Shown here one piece after another: positions 49,116-63,778 of a DNA stretch of 64,000 nt. The notes under the pieces are model-generated. The model was not told where the DNA came from. It worked only from the letters and a program-made list of their open reading frames with translations, and did not search any database. Each line of letters begins with the position of its first letter. Within the stretch, counting starts at the first letter, position 1. This DNA is from Sipunculus nudus (taxonomy: Eukaryota > Annelida > Sipuncula > Golfingiida > Sipunculidae), in contig CM049314.1 in assembly GCA_026874595.1 (NCBI GenBank), positions 79,347,300 to 79,411,299 of the forward strand, given 5' to 3'. Position numbers and translations under genes: made by a program.

Positions 49116-52100
49116 GTGGATTTTTGTGAACCTTTAGCATATTTTACCTCAATTTTTCTACAGTTTTGCAGCGTTTTCGACAGAAATAGATTCCCGGGAA
49201 GTAGAATAATACATTATTTCTTCAGAAAATAGATGCAAAAAGGATTTATCAAGACAAAGTTCTTTTGCTTACAGTTTGCTTATTCTTTGCTTATGCTTTG
49301 CTTACGATGAAAACACCACACAATTTAAGCATTTTTCCACAAATACACACAAATATGACCCATAGGGACACAGACTGTTTACCTGTCTACAAAAAAGTTC
49401 CTGTAAGTGATGAGGAATCTAAATATTATGGGTAAAATTGTTCAGTCAAAACCACAATTATAAAAATCCGCTACTTTCATAATGCGAAATTATGGATTTT
49501 TTTAATCCTTTTGCATATTTTACCTCAATTTTTCTACAGTTTTGCACCATATTCGACAGAAAAAGATTCCCGGGAAGTAGAATAACACATTATTTCTTAA
49601 GAAAATGTATGCAAAAAGGATTTATCAAGACACAGTTCCTTTGCTTAAAGTCTGCCTACGCTTTGCTTATGCTTTGCTTACGATGAAAACACCAAACAAT
49701 TTAAGCATTTTTCTATAAATATATACGAATATAACCCATAGGGACACAGACTGCTTCCATGGCTATATAATTGCACCTGTCAGTGAAGGTGAGTCTAAAA
49801 TTTAAGGGTAAAATCGTTTAAGCAAAATCAGAAATAGAAAATTCCGATACTTTATAAAAGTAACGTTGTGGATTTTAGTGACCCTTTTGCATATTTTACC
49901 TCAATTTTTCTACAGTTTTGCCCCATATTAGACAGAAATAGATTCCCGGGAAGTAGAATAATACATTATTTCTTCAAGAAATAGTTGCAAAAAGGATTAA
50001 TTAAGACACAGCTCATTTGAATACAGTTTGCTTATGCTTTGCTTACGATGAAAACACCACACAATATAAGCATTATTCTACAAATACACACAAATATAAC
50101 CCATGGGGACACAGACTGTTTACCTGGCTACAAAATAGTTCCTGTTAGTGATCAGGAATCTAAATATTAAGGGTAAAATTGTTCAATCAAATTCAGAAAT
50201 AGAAAATTCTGAAACGTTATAAGAGTGACATTGTGGATTTTTGTGAACCTTTTGCATATTTTACCTCAATTTTTCTACAGTTTTGCAGCGTTTTCGACAG
50301 AAATAGATTCCCGGGAAGTAGAATAATACATTATTTCTTCAGAAAATAGTTGCAAAAAGGAGAGTTCAAGATACAGTTCCTTTGCTTACAGTTTGCTTAT
50401 TCTTTGCTTATGCTTTGCTTACGATGAAAACACCACACAATTTAAGCATTTTTCTACAAATACACAAAAATATGAACCATAGGGACACAGACTGGTTACC
50501 TGACTACAAAATAGTTCCCGTTAGTGATCAGGAATCAAAATATTAAGGGCAAAATTGTTCAATCAAATTCAGAAATAGAAAATTCTGAAACGTTTTAGAG
50601 TGACATTGTGGATTTTTGTGAACCTTTAGCATATTTTACCTCAATTTTTCTACAGTTTTGCAGCGTTTTCGACAGAAATAGATTCCCGGGAAGTAGAATA
50701 ATACATTATTTCTTCAGAAAATAGATGCAAAAAGGATTTATCAAGACACATTTCTTTTGCTTACAGTTTGCTTATTCTTTGCTTATGCTTTGCTTACGAT
50801 GAAAACACCACACAATTTAAGCATTTTTCCACAAATACACACAAATATGACCCATAGGGACACAGACTGTTTACCTGTCTACAAAAAAGTTCCTGTAAGT
50901 GATGAGGAATCTAAATATTATGGGTAAAATTGTTCAGTCAAAACCACAATTATAAAAATCCGCTACTTTCATAATGCGAAATTATGGATTTTTTTAATCC
51001 TTTTGCATATTTTACCTAAATTTTTCTACAGTTTTGCACCATATTCGACAGAAAAGGATTCCCGGGAAGTAGAATAACACATTATTTCTTAAGAAAATGT
51101 ATGCAAAAAGGATTTATCAAGACACAGTTCCTTTGCTTAAAGTCTGCCTACGCTTTGCTTATGCTTTGCTTACGATGAAAACACCACACAATTTAAGCAT
51201 TTTTCTATAAATATATACGAATATGACCCATAGGGACACAGACTGCTTCCCTGGCTATATAATTGCACGTGTCAGTGAAGGTGAATGTAAAATTTAAAGG
51301 TTAAATCGTTTAAGCAAAATCAGAAATAGAAAATTCGGATACTTTATAAAAGTAACGTTGTGGATTTTTGTGACCCTTTTGAATATTTTACCTCGTTTTT
51401 TCTACAGTTTTACACCATATTCGACAGAACTATATTACAGGAAAGTAGAATAATACATTATTTCTTTAGAAAATAGATGTAAAAAGGATTTATCAAGACA
51501 CAGTTCCTTTGCCTACAGTTTGCTTATTCTTTGCTTATGCTTTGCTTACGATGAAAACACCACACAATTTAAGCATTTTTCCACAAATACACACAAATAT
51601 GACCCATAGGGGCACAGACTGTTTACCTGGCAACAAAATGGTTACTGTTTGTGATCAGGAATCTAAATATTAAGGGTAAAATTGTTCAATCAAAACCACA
51701 ATTATAAAAATCCGCTACTTTCTTAAAATGACATTATGGATTCTTTTATCCTTTTGCATATTTTACCTCAATTTTTCAACAGTTTTGCACCATATTCGAC
51801 AGAAATAGATTCTCTGAATGTCGAATAATACATTATTTCTTTAGAAAATAGATGTAAAAAGGATTTATCAAGACACAGTTCCTTTGCTTACAGTTTGCTT
51901 ACGCTTTGCTTATGCTTTGCTTACGGTGAAAACACCTCAAAACTGACGCATTTTTCTATAAATATATACAAATATGACCCATAGGGACACAGACTGGTTC
52001 CATGGCTATATAATTGCACCTGTCAGTGAAGGTGAATCTAAAAATTAAGGGTAAAATCGTTTAAGCAAAATCAGATATAGAAAATTCAGATACTTTAAAA

Positions 52101-52360
52101 AAGTAACATTGTGGATTTTTGTGACCCTTTTGAATATTTTACTTCAATTTTGCTACAGTTTTGCACCATGTTCGACAGAAATAGACACCCGGGAAGAAGA
52201 GTAATTCATTATTTCTTAAGGAATAAGTTGCAAAAAGGATTTATGAAGACACAGTTCCTTTGCTTACAGTTTGCTTACAGTTTGCTTATGCTTTGCTTAC
52301 GATGAAAACACCACACAATTTAAGCATTTTTCCACAAATACACACAAATATGACCCATAG

Positions 52361-55300
52361 GGCACAGACTGTTTACCTGGCTAAAAATAGTTCCTGTTAG
52401 TGATCAGAAATCTAAATATTAAGGGCAAAATTGTTCAATCAAAACCACAATTATAAAAATCCGCTACTTTCTTAAAGTCACATCATGAATTTTTGTGATC
52501 CTTTTGCATATTTCATCTCAATTTTCTACAGTTTTGCACCATATTCGACAGAAATAGATTACCTGAATGTCAAATAATACATTATTTCTTGAGAAAATAG
52601 TTGCAAAAACAATTTATCAAGACACAGTTCCTTTGCTTACAGTTTGCTTACGCTTTGCTTATGCTTTGCTTATGCTTTGCTTACGATTAAAACACCACAC
52701 AGTTTAAGCATTTTTCAATAAATATATACGAATATAACCCATAGGGACACAGACTGCTTCCATGGCTATATAATTGCACCTGTCAGTGAAGGTGAATGTA
52801 AAATTTAAAGGTTAAATCGTTTAAGCAAAATCAGAAAGAGAAAATTCGGATACTTTATAAAAGTAACGTTGTGGATTTTTGTGACCCTTTTGAATATTTT
52901 ACCTCGTTTTTTCTACAGTTTTGCAGCGTTTTCGACAGAAATAGATTCCCGGGAAGTAGAATAATACATTATTTCTTCAGAAAATAGTTGCAAAAAGGAT
53001 AGTTCAAGATACAGTTCCTTTGCTTACAGTTTGCTTATTCTTTGCTTATGCTTTGCTTACGATGAAAACACCACACAATTTAAGCATTTTTCTACAAATA
53101 CACAAAAATATGAACCATAGGAACACAGACTGGTTACCTGACTACAAAATAGTTCCCGTTAGTGATCAGGAATCAAAATATTAAGGGCAAAATTGTTCAA
53201 TCAAATTCAGAAATAGAAAATTCTGAAACGTTTTAGAGTGACATTGTGGATTTTTGTGAACCTTTAGCATATTTTACCTCAATTTTTCTACAGTTTTGCA
53301 GCGTTTTCGACAGAAATAGATTCCCGGGAAGTAGAATAATACATTATTTCTTCAGAAAATAGTTGCAAAAAGGATAGTTCAAGATACAGTTCCTTTGCTT
53401 ACAGTTTGCTTATTCTTTGCTTATGCTTTGCTTACGATGAAAACACCACACAATTAAAGCATTTTTCTACAAATACACAAAAATATGAACCATAGGGACA
53501 CAGACTGGTTACCTGACTACAAAATACTTCCCGTTAGTGATCAGGAATCAAAATATTAAGGGCAAAATTGTTCAATCAAATTCAGAAATAGAAAATTCTG
53601 AAACGTTTTAGAGTGACATTGTGGATTTTTGTGAACCTTTAGCATATTTTAACTCAATTTTTCTACAGTTTTGCAGCGTTTTCGACAGAAATAGATTCCC
53701 GGGAAGTAGAATAATACATTATTTCTTCAGAAAATAGATGCAAAAAGGATTTATCAAGACAAAGTTCTTTTGCTTACAGTATGCTTATTCTTTGCTTATG
53801 CTTTGCTTACGATGAAAACACCACACAATTTAAGCATTTTTCCACAAATACACACAAATATGACCCATAGGGCACAGACTGTTTACCTGGCTAAAAATAG
53901 TTCCTGTTAGTGATCAGAAATCTAAATATTAAGGGCAAAATTGTTCAATCAAAACCACAATTATAAAAATCCGCTACTTTCTTAAAGTCACATCATGAAT
54001 TTTTGTGATCCTTTTGCATATTTCATCTCAATTTTCTACAGTTTTGCACCATATTCGACAGAAATAGATTACCTGAATGTCAAATAATACATTATTTCTT
54101 GAGAAAATAGTTGCAAAAACAATTTATCAAGACACAGTTCCTTTGCTTACAGTTTGCTTACGCTTTGCTTATGCTTTGCTTATGCTTTGCTTACGATTAA
54201 AACACCACACAGTTTAAGCATTTTTCAATAAATATATACGAATATAACCCATAGGGACACAGACTGCTTCCATGGCTATATAATTGCACCTGTCAGTGAA
54301 GGTGAATGTAAAATTTAAAGGTTAAATCGTTTAAGCAAAATCAGAAAGAGAAAATTCGGATACTTTATAAAAGTAACGTTGTGGATTTTTGTGACCCTTT
54401 TGAATATTTTACCTCGTTTTTTCTACAGTTTTGCAGCGTTTTCGACAGAAATAGATTCCCGGGAAGTAGAATAATACATTATTTCTTCAGAAAATAGTTG
54501 CAAAAAGGATAGTTCAAGATACAGTTCCTTTGCTTACAGTTTGCTTATTCTTTGCTTATGCTTTGCTTACGATGAAAACACCACACAATTTAAGCATTTT
54601 TCTACAAATACACAAAAATATGAACCATAGGAACACAGACTGGTTACCTGACTACAAAATAGTTCCCGTTAGTGATCAGGAATCAAAATATTAAGGGCAA
54701 AATTGTTCAATCAAATTCAGAAATAGAAAATTCTGAAACGTTTTAGAGTGACATTGTGGATTTTTGTGAACCTTTAGCATATTTTACCTCAATTTTTCTA
54801 CAGTTTTGCAGCGTTTTCGACAGAAATAGATTCCCGGGAAGTAGAATAATACATTATTTCTTCAGAAAATAGTTGCAAAAAGGATAGTTCAAGATACAGT
54901 TCCTTTGCTTACAGTTTGCTTATTCTTTGCTTATGCTTTGCTTACGATGAAAACACCACACAATTAAAGCATTTTTCTACAAATACACAAAAATATGAAC
55001 CATAGGGACACAGACTGGTTACCTGACTACAAAATACTTCCCGTTAGTGATCAGGAATCAAAATATTAAGGGCAAAATTGTTCAATCAAATTCAGAAATA
55101 GAAAATTCTGAAACGTTTTAGAGTGACATTGTGGATTTTTGTGAACCTTTAGCATATTTTAACTCAATTTTTCTACAGTTTTGCAGCGTTTTCGACAGAA
55201 ATAGATTCCCGGGAAGTAGAATAATACATTATTTCTTCAGAAAATAGATGCAAAAAGGATTTATCAAGACAAAGTTCTTTTGCTTACAGTATGCTTATTC

Positions 55301-55380
55301 TTTGCTTATGCTTTGCTTACGATGAAAACACCACACAATTTAAGCATTTTTCCACAAATACACACAAATATGACCCATAG
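52361..55380 (+). repeat. Tandem duplication of four monomers (2 x 1510 bp)
   Basis: GGCACAGACTG at 52361 recurs at 53871, and the intervening D, A/F, G/F and G units recur in order. The partner region at 22339-23848 has one copy. Confidence 0.9.
53621..53994 (+). repeat. Chimeric monomer G-head/C-tail, tetramer-duplication join
   Basis: It is G up to TATGACCCATAGGG, then GCACAGACTG, GGCTAAAAATAG and GATCAGAAATCT of the C unit at 52111. It joins the two 1510-bp copies. Confidence 0.88.
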
Positions 55381-56998
55381 GGACACAGACTGTTTACCTG
55401 TCTACAAAAAAGTTCCTGTAAGTGATGAGGAATCTAAATATTATGGGTAAAATTGTTCAGTCAAAACCACAATTATAAAAATCCGCTACTTTCATAATGC
55501 GAAATTATGGATTTTTTTAATCCTTTTGCATATTTTACCTCAATTTTTCTACAGTTTTGCACCATATTCGACAGAAAAAGATTCCCGGGAAGTAGAATAA
55601 CACATTATTTCTTAAGAAAATGTATGCAAAAAGGATTTATCAAGACACAGTTCCTTTGCTTAAAGTCTGCCTACGCTTTGCTTATGCTTTGCTTACGATG
55701 AAAACACCAAACAATTTAAGCATTTTTCTATAAATATATACGAATATAACCCATAGGGACACAGACTGCTTCCCTGGCTATATAATTGCACCTGTCAGTG
55801 AAGGTGAGTCTAAAATTTAAGGGTTAAATCGTTTAAGCAAAATCAGAAATAGAAAATTCGGATACTTTATAAAAGTAACGTTGTGTATTTTAGTGACCCT
55901 TTTGCATATTTTACCTCAATTTTTCTACAGTTTTGCCCCATATTAGACAGAAATAGATTCCCGGGAAGTAGAATATTACATTATTTCTTCAAGAAATAGT
56001 TGCAAAAAGGATTAATTAAGACACAGCTCATTTGCTTACAGTTTGCTTATGCTTTGCTTACGATGAAAACACCACACAATTTAAGCATTATTCTACAAAT
56101 ACACACAAATATAACCCATGGGGACACAGACTGTTTACCTGGCTACAAAATAGTTCCTGTTAGTGATCAGGAATCTAAATATTAAGGGTAAAATTGTTCA
56201 ATCAAATTCAGAAATAGAAAATTCTGAAACGTTATAAGAGTGACATTGTGGATTTTTGTGAACCTTTTGCATATTTTACCTCAATTTTTCTACAGTTTTG
56301 CAGCGTTTTCGACAGAAATAGATTCCCGGGAAGTAGAATAATACATTATTTCTTCAGAAAATAGTTGCAAAAAGGATAGTTCAAGATACAGTTCCTTTGC
56401 TTACAGTTTGCTTATTCTTTGCTTATGCTTTGCTTACGATGAAAACACCACACAATTTAAGCATGTTTCTACAAATACACAAAAATATGAACCATAGGGA
56501 CACAGACTGGTTACCTGACTACAAAATAGTTCCCGTTAGTGATCAGGAATCAAAATATTAAGGGCAAAATTGTTCAATCAAATTCAGAAATAGAAAATTC
56601 TGAAACGTTTTAGAGTGACATTGTGGATTTTTGTGAACCTTTAGCATATTTTACCTCAATTTTTCTACAGTTTTGCAGCGTTTTCGACAGAAATAGATTC
56701 CCGGGAAGTAGAATAATACATTATTTCTTCAGAAAATAGATGCAAAAAGGATTTATCAAGACACAGTTCTTTTGCTTACAGTTTGCTTATTCTTTGCTTA
56801 TGCTTTGCTTACGATGAAAACACCACACAATTTAAGCATTTTTCCACAAATACACACAAATATGACCCATAGGGACACAGACTGTTTACCTGTCTACAAA
56901 AAAATTCCTGTAAGTGATGAGGAATCTAAATATTATGGGTAAAATTGTTCAGTCAAAACCACAATTATAAAAATCAGCTACTTTCATAATGCGAAATT

Positions 56999-59900
56999 AT
57001 GGATTTTTTTAATCCTTTTACATATTTTACCTCAATTTTTCTACAGTTTTGCACCATATTCGACAGAAAAAGATTCCCGGGAAGTAGAATAACACATTAT
57101 TTCTTAAGAAAATGTATGCAAAAAGGATTTATCAAGACACAGTTCCTTTGCTTAAAGTCTGCCTACGCTTTGCTTATGCTTTGCTTACGATGAAAACACC
57201 ACACAATTTAAGCATTTTTCTATAAATATATACGAATATGACCCATAGGGACACAGACTGCTTCCCTGGCTATATAATTGCACGTGTCAGTGAAGGTGAA
57301 TGTAAAATTTAAAGGTTAAATCGTTTAAGCAAAATCAGAAAGAGAAAATTCGGATACTTTATAAAAGTAACGTTGTGGATTTTTGTGACCCTTTTGAATA
57401 TTTTACCTCGTTTTTTCTACAGTTTTACACCATATTCGACAGAACTATATTACAGGAAAGTAGAATAATACATTATTTCTCTAGAAAATAGATGTAAAAA
57501 GGATTTATCAAGACACAGTTCCTTTGCCTACAGTTTGCTTATTCTTTGCTTATGCTTTGCTTACGATGAAAACACCACACAATTTAAGCATTTTTCCACA
57601 AATACACACAAATATGACCCATAGGGGCACAGACTGTTTACCTGGCTAAAAATAGTTCCTGTTAGTGATCAGGAATCTAAATATTAAGGGCAAAATTGTT
57701 CAATCAAAACCACAATTATAAAAATCCGCTACTTTCTTAAAGTCACATCATGGATTTTTGTGATCCTTTTGCATATTTCATCTCAATTTTTCTACAGTTT
57801 TGCACCATATTCGACAGAAATACATTACCTGAATGTCAAATAATACATTATTTCTTCAGAAAATAGTTGCAAAAAGCATTTATCAAGACACAGTTCCTTT
57901 GCTTACAGTTTGCTTACGCTTTGCTTATGCTTTGCTTACGATTAAAACACCACACAGTTTAAGCATTTTTCTATAAATATATACGAATATAACCCATAGG
58001 GACACAGACTGCTTCCATTGCTATATAATTGTACCTGTCAGTGAAGGTGAATCTAAAAATTAAGGGTAAAATCGTTTAAGCAAAATCAGAAATAGAAAAT
58101 TCCGATACTTTATAAAAGTAACGTTGTGGATTTTAGTGACCCTTTTGCATATTTTACCTCAATTTTTCTACAGTTTTGCACCATATTAGACAGAAATAGA
58201 TTCCCGGGAAGTAGAATAATACATTATTTCTTCAAGAAATAGTTGCAAAAAGGATTAATTAAGACACAGCTCATATGCTTACAGTTTGCTTATGCTTTGC
58301 TTATGCTTTGCTTACGATGAAAACACCACACAATTTAAGCATTATTCTACAAATACACACAAATATAACCCATGGGGACACAGACTGTTTACCTGGCTAC
58401 AAAATAGTTCCTGTTAGTGATCAGGAATCTAAATATTAAGGGTAAAATTGTTCAATCAAATTCAGAAATAGAAAATTCTGAAACGTTATAAGAGTGACAT
58501 TGTGGATTTTTGTGAACCTTTTGCATATTTTACCTCAATTTTTCTACAGTTTTGCAGCGTTTTCGACAGAAATAGATTCCCGGGAAGTAGAATAATACAT
58601 TATTTCTTCAGAAAATAGTTGCAAAAAGGATAGTTCAAGATACAGTTCCTTTGCTTACAGTTTGCTTATTCTTTGTTTATGCTTTGCTTATGATGAAAAC
58701 ACCACACAATTTAAGCATTTTTCCACAAATACACACAAATATGACCCATAGGGGCACAGACTGTTTACCTGGCTAAAAATAGTTCCTGTTAGTGATCAGG
58801 AATCTAAATATTAAGGGCAAAATTGTTCAATCAAAACCACAATTATAAAAATCCGCTACTTTCTTAAAGTCACATCATGGATTTTTGTGATCCTTTTGCA
58901 TATTTCATCTCAATTTTTCTACAGTTTTGCACCATATTCGACAGAAATACATTACCTGAATGTCAAATAATACATTATTTCTTCAGAAAATAGTTGCAAA
59001 AAGCATTTATCAAGACACAGTTCCTTTGCTTACAGTTTGCTTACGCTTTGCTTATGCTTTGCTTACGATTAAAACACCACACAGTTTAAGCATTTTTCTA
59101 TAAATATATACGAATATAACCCATAGGGACACAGACTGCTTCCATTGCTATATAATTGTACCTGTCAGTGAAGGTGAATCTAAAAATTAAGGGTAAAATC
59201 GTTTAAGCAAAATCAGAAATAGAAAATTCCGATACTTTATAAAAGTAACGTTGTGGATTTTAGTGACCCTTTTGCATATTTTACCTCAATTTTTCTACAG
59301 TTTTGCACCATATTAGACAGAAATAGATTCCCGGGAAGTAGAATAATACATTATTTCTTCAAGAAATAGTTGCAAAAAGGATTAATTAAGACACAGCTCA
59401 TATGCTTACAGTTTGCTTATGCTTTGCTTATGCTTTGCTTACGATGAAAACACCACACAATTTAAGCATTATTCTACAAATACACACAAATATAACCCAT
59501 GGGGACACAGACTGTTTACCTGGCTACAAAATAGTTCCTGTTAGTGATCAGGAATCTAAATATTAAGGGTAAAATTGTTCAATCAAATTCAGAAATAGAA
59601 AATTCTGAAACGTTATAAGAGTGACATTGTGGATTTTTGTGAAGCTTTTGCATATTTTACCTCAATTTTTCTACAGTTTTGCAGCGTTTTCGACAGAAAT
59701 AGATTCCCGGGAAGTAGAATAATACATTATTTCTTCAGAAAATAGTTGCAAAAAGGATAGTTCAAGATACAGTTCCTTTGCTTACAGTTTGCTTATTCTT
59801 TGTTTATGCTTTGCTTATGATGAAAACACCACACAATTTAAGCATTTTTCTACAAATACACAAAAATATGAACCATAGGGACACAGACTGGTTACCTGAC

Positions 59901-60379
59901 TACAAAATAGTTCCCGTTAGTGATCAGGAATCAAAATATAAAGGGCAAAATTGTTCAATCAAATTCAGAAATAGAAAATTCTGAAACGTTTTAGAGTGAC
60001 ATTGTGGATTTTTGTGAACCTTTAGCATATTTTACCTCAATTTTTCTACAGTTTTGCAGCGTTTTCGACAGAAATAGATTCCCGGGAAGTAGAATAATAC
60101 ATTATTTCTTCAGAAAATAGATGCAAAAAGGATTTATCAAGACACATTTCTTTTGCTTACAGTTTGCTTATTCTTTGCTTATGCTTTGCTTACGATGAAA
60201 ACACCACACAATTTAAGCATTTTTCCACAAATACACACAAATATGACCCATAGGGACACAGACTGTTTACCTGTCTACAAAAAAATTCCTGTAAGTGATG
60301 AGGAATCTAAATATTATGGGTAAAATTGTTCAGTCAAAACCACAATTATAAAAATCCGCTACTTTCATAATGCGAAATT
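56999..60379 (+). repeat. 9-monomer block, second copy
   Basis: Anchors are at 56999, 57375, 57750, 58126, 58502, 58877, 59253, 59629 and 60004. It matches 25466-28845 at offset 31533, with the same D'-I-F/A, D'-I-F trimer pair. A private change is GTGAAGCTTTTGC near 59643, where the other copies read GTGAACC. Confidence 0.87.
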
Positions 60380-63300
60380 ATGGATTTTTTTAATCCTTTT
60401 GCATATTTTACCTCAATTTTTCTACAGTTTTGCACCATATTCGACAGAAAACGATTCCCGGGAAGTAGAATAACACATTATTTCTTAAGAAAATGTATGC
60501 AAAAAGGATTTATCAAGACACAGTTCCTTTGCTTAAAGTCTGCCTACGCTTTGCTTATGCTTTGCTTACGATGAAAACACCACACAATTTAAGCATTTTT
60601 CTATAAATATATACGAATATGACCCATAGGGACACAGACTGCTTCCCTGGCTATATATTTGCACGTGTCAGTGATGGTGAATGTAAAATTTAAAGGTTAA
60701 ATCGTTTAAGCAAAATCAGAAAGAGAAAATTCGGATACTTTATAAAAGTAACGTTGTGGATTTTTGTGACCCTTTTGAATATTTTACCTCGTTTTTTCTA
60801 CAGTTTTACACCATATTCGACAGAACTATATTACAGGAAAGTAGAATAATACATTATTTCTTTAGAAAATAGATGTAAAAAGGATTTATCAAGACAGTTC
60901 CTTTGCCTACAGTTTGCTTATTCTTTGCTTATGCTTTGCTTACGATGAAAACACCACACAATTTAAGCATTTTTCCACAAATACACACAAATATGACCCA
61001 TAGGGGCACAGACTGTTTACCTGGCAACAAAATGGTTACTGTTTGTGATCAGGAATCTAAATATTAAGGGTAAAATTGTTCAATCAAAACCACAATTATA
61101 AAAATCCGCTACTTTCTTAAAATGACATTATGGATTCTTTCATCCTTTTGCATATTTTACCTCAATTTTTCAACAGTTTTGCACCATATTCGACAGAAAT
61201 AGATTCTCTGAATGTCGAATAATACATTATTTCTTTAGAAAATAGATGTAAAAAGGATTTATCAAGACACAGTTCCTTTGCTTACAGTTTGCTTACGCTT
61301 TGCTTATGCTTTGCTTATGCTTTGCTTACGATTAAAACACCACACAGTTTAAGCATTTTTCTATAAATATATACGAATATAACCCATAGGGACACAGACT
61401 GCTTCCATTGCTATATAATTGTACCTGTCAGTGAAGGTGAATCTAAAAATTAAGGGTAAAATCGTTTAAGCAAAATCAGAAATAGAAAATTCCGATACTT
61501 TATAAAAGTAACGTTGTGGATTTTAGTGACCCTTTTGCATATTTTACCTCAATTTTTCTACAGTTTTGCACCATATTAGACAGAAATAGATTCCGGGGAA
61601 GTAGAATAATACATTATTTCTTCAAGAAATAGTTGCAAAAAGGATTAATTAAGACACAGCTCATATGCTTACAGTTTGCTTACGCTTTGCTTATGCTTTG
61701 CTTACGGTGAAAACACCTCAAAACTGACGCATTTTTCTATAAATATATACAAATATGACCCATAGGGACACAGACTGGTTCCATGGCTATATAATTGCAC
61801 CTGTCAGTGAAGGTGAATCTAAAAATTAAGGGTAAAATCGTTTAAGCAAGATCAGATATAGAAAATTCAGATACTTTAAAAAAGTAACATTGTGGATTTT
61901 TGTGACCCTTTTGAATATTTTACTTCAATTTTGCTACAGTTTTGCACCATGTTCGACAGAAATAGACACCCTGGAAGAAGAGTAATTTATTATTTCTTAA
62001 GAAATAAGTTGCAAAAAGGATTTATGAAGACACAGTTCCTTTGCTTACAGTTTGCTTATTCTTTGCTTATGCTTTGCTTACGATGAAAACACCACACAAT
62101 TTAAGCATTTTTCCACAAATACACACAAATATGACCCATAGGGGCACAGACTGTTTACCTGGCTAAAAATAGTTCCTGTTAGTGATCAGGAATCTAAATA
62201 TTAAGGGCAAAATTGTTCAATCAAAACCACAATTATAAAAATCCGCTACTTTCTTAAAGTCACATCATGAATTTTTGTGATCCTTTTGCATATTTCATCT
62301 CAATTTTCTACAGTTTTGCACCATATTCGACAGAAATAGATTACCTGAATGTCAAATAATACATTATTTCTTGAGAAAATAGTTGCAAAAACAATTTATC
62401 AAGACACAGTTCCTTTGCTTACAGGTTGCATACGCTTTGCTTATGCTTTGCTTATGCTTTGCTTACGATTAAAACACCACACAGTTTAAGCATTTTTCAA
62501 TAAATATATACGAATATAACCCATAGGGACACAGACTGCTTCCATGGCTATATAATTGCACCTGTCAGTGAAGGTGAGTCTAAAATTTAAGGGTAAAATC
62601 GTTTAAGCAAAATCAGAAATAAAAAATTCCGATACTTTATAAGAGTAACGTTGTGGATTTTAGTGACCCTTTTGCATATTTTACCTCAATTTTTCTACAG
62701 TTTTGCCCCATATTAGACAGAAATAGATTCCCGGGAAGTAGAATAATACATTATTTCTTCCAGAAATAGTTGCAAAAAGGAATAATTAAGACACAGCTCA
62801 TATGCTTACAGTTTGCTAATGCTTTGCTTATGCTTTGCTTACGATGAAAACACCACACAATTTAAGCGTTTTTCTACAAATACACAAAAATATGAACCAT
62901 AGGAACACAGACTGGTTACCTGACTACAAAATAGTTCCCGTTAGTGATCAGGAATCAAAATATTAAGGGCAAAATTGTTCAATCAAATTCAGAAATAGAA
63001 AATTCTGAAACGTTTTAGAGTGACATTGTGGATTTTTGTGAACCTTTTGCATATTTTACCTCAATTTTTCTACAGTTTTGCAGCGTTTTCGACAGAAATA
63101 GATTCCCGGGAAGTAGAATAATACATTATTTCTTCAGAAAATAGTTGCAAAAAGGATAGTTCAAGATACAGTTCCTTTGCTTACAGTTTGCTTATTCTTT
63201 GCTTATGCTTTGCTTACGATGAAAACACCACACAATTTAAGCATTTTTCTACAAATACACACAAATATGAACCATAGGAACACAGACTGGTTACCTGACT

Positions 63301-63778
63301 ACAAAATAGTTCCCGTTAGTGATCAGGAATCAAAATATTAAGGGCAAAATTGTTCAATCAAATTCAGAAATAGAAAATTCTGAAACGTTTTAGAGTGACA
63401 TTGTGGATTTTTGTGAACCTTTAGCATATTTTACCTCAATTTTTCTACAGTTTTGCAGCGTTTTCGACAGAAATAGATTCCCGGGAAGTAGAATAATACA
63501 TTATTTCTTCAGAAAATAGATGCAAAAAGGATTTATCAAGACACAGTTCTTTTCCTTACAGTTTGCTTATTCTTTGCTTATGCTTTGCTTACGATGAAAA
63601 CACCACACAATTTAAGCATTTTTCCACAAATACACACAAATATGACCCATAGGGACACAGACTGTTTACCTGTCTACAAAAAAGTTCCTGTAAGTGATGA
63701 GGAATCTAAATATTATGGGTAAAATTGTTCAGTCAAAACCACAATTATAAAAATCCGCTACTTTCATAATGCGAAATT
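60380..63778 (+). repeat. 9-monomer block H-A-B/D-I/B-C-D/H-I/F-F-G
   Basis: Anchors are at 60380, 60756, 61130, 61516, 61892, 62267, 62653, 63028 and 63403. It follows 31100-33746 at offset 29280 with the same five kinds of private variant. It then passes from I/F to F to G without the C'-B/F pair present at 34123-34859, a 737-bp difference. Confidence 0.87.

Larger units (their letters stand above)
45340..50983 (+). repeat. 12-mer HOR with internal trimer duplication (15 monomers)
   Basis: Anchors are at 45340, 45716, 46092, 46467, 46841, 47227, 47603, 47979, 48365, 48741, 49116, 49492, 49868, 50233 and 50608. The D-E-F trimer is present twice (46841-47978 and 47979-49115, 1138 bp each). 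The rest matches 16455-20961, including GTCGATTT at the A anchor (45716, as at 16831). Confidence 0.9.
50984..56998 (+). repeat. 12-mer HOR with internal tetramer duplication (16 monomers)
   Basis: Anchors are at 50984, 51360, 51736, 52111, 52485, 52871, 53246, 53621, 53995, 54381, 54756, 55131, 55507, 55883, 56248 and 56623. The segment from the C tail through D, A/F and G/F to the G head occurs twice with a 1510-bp period. The G/C chimera at 53621 is the join. Confidence 0.9.

Noticed and set aside
34123-63778. Super-repeat copy as a pure assembly duplication
   Set aside because: Not fully excluded, but the two copies differ by several whole-monomer gains and losses and by private substitutions (near 48840, 59643, 62620), which a simple duplicated contig would not show.
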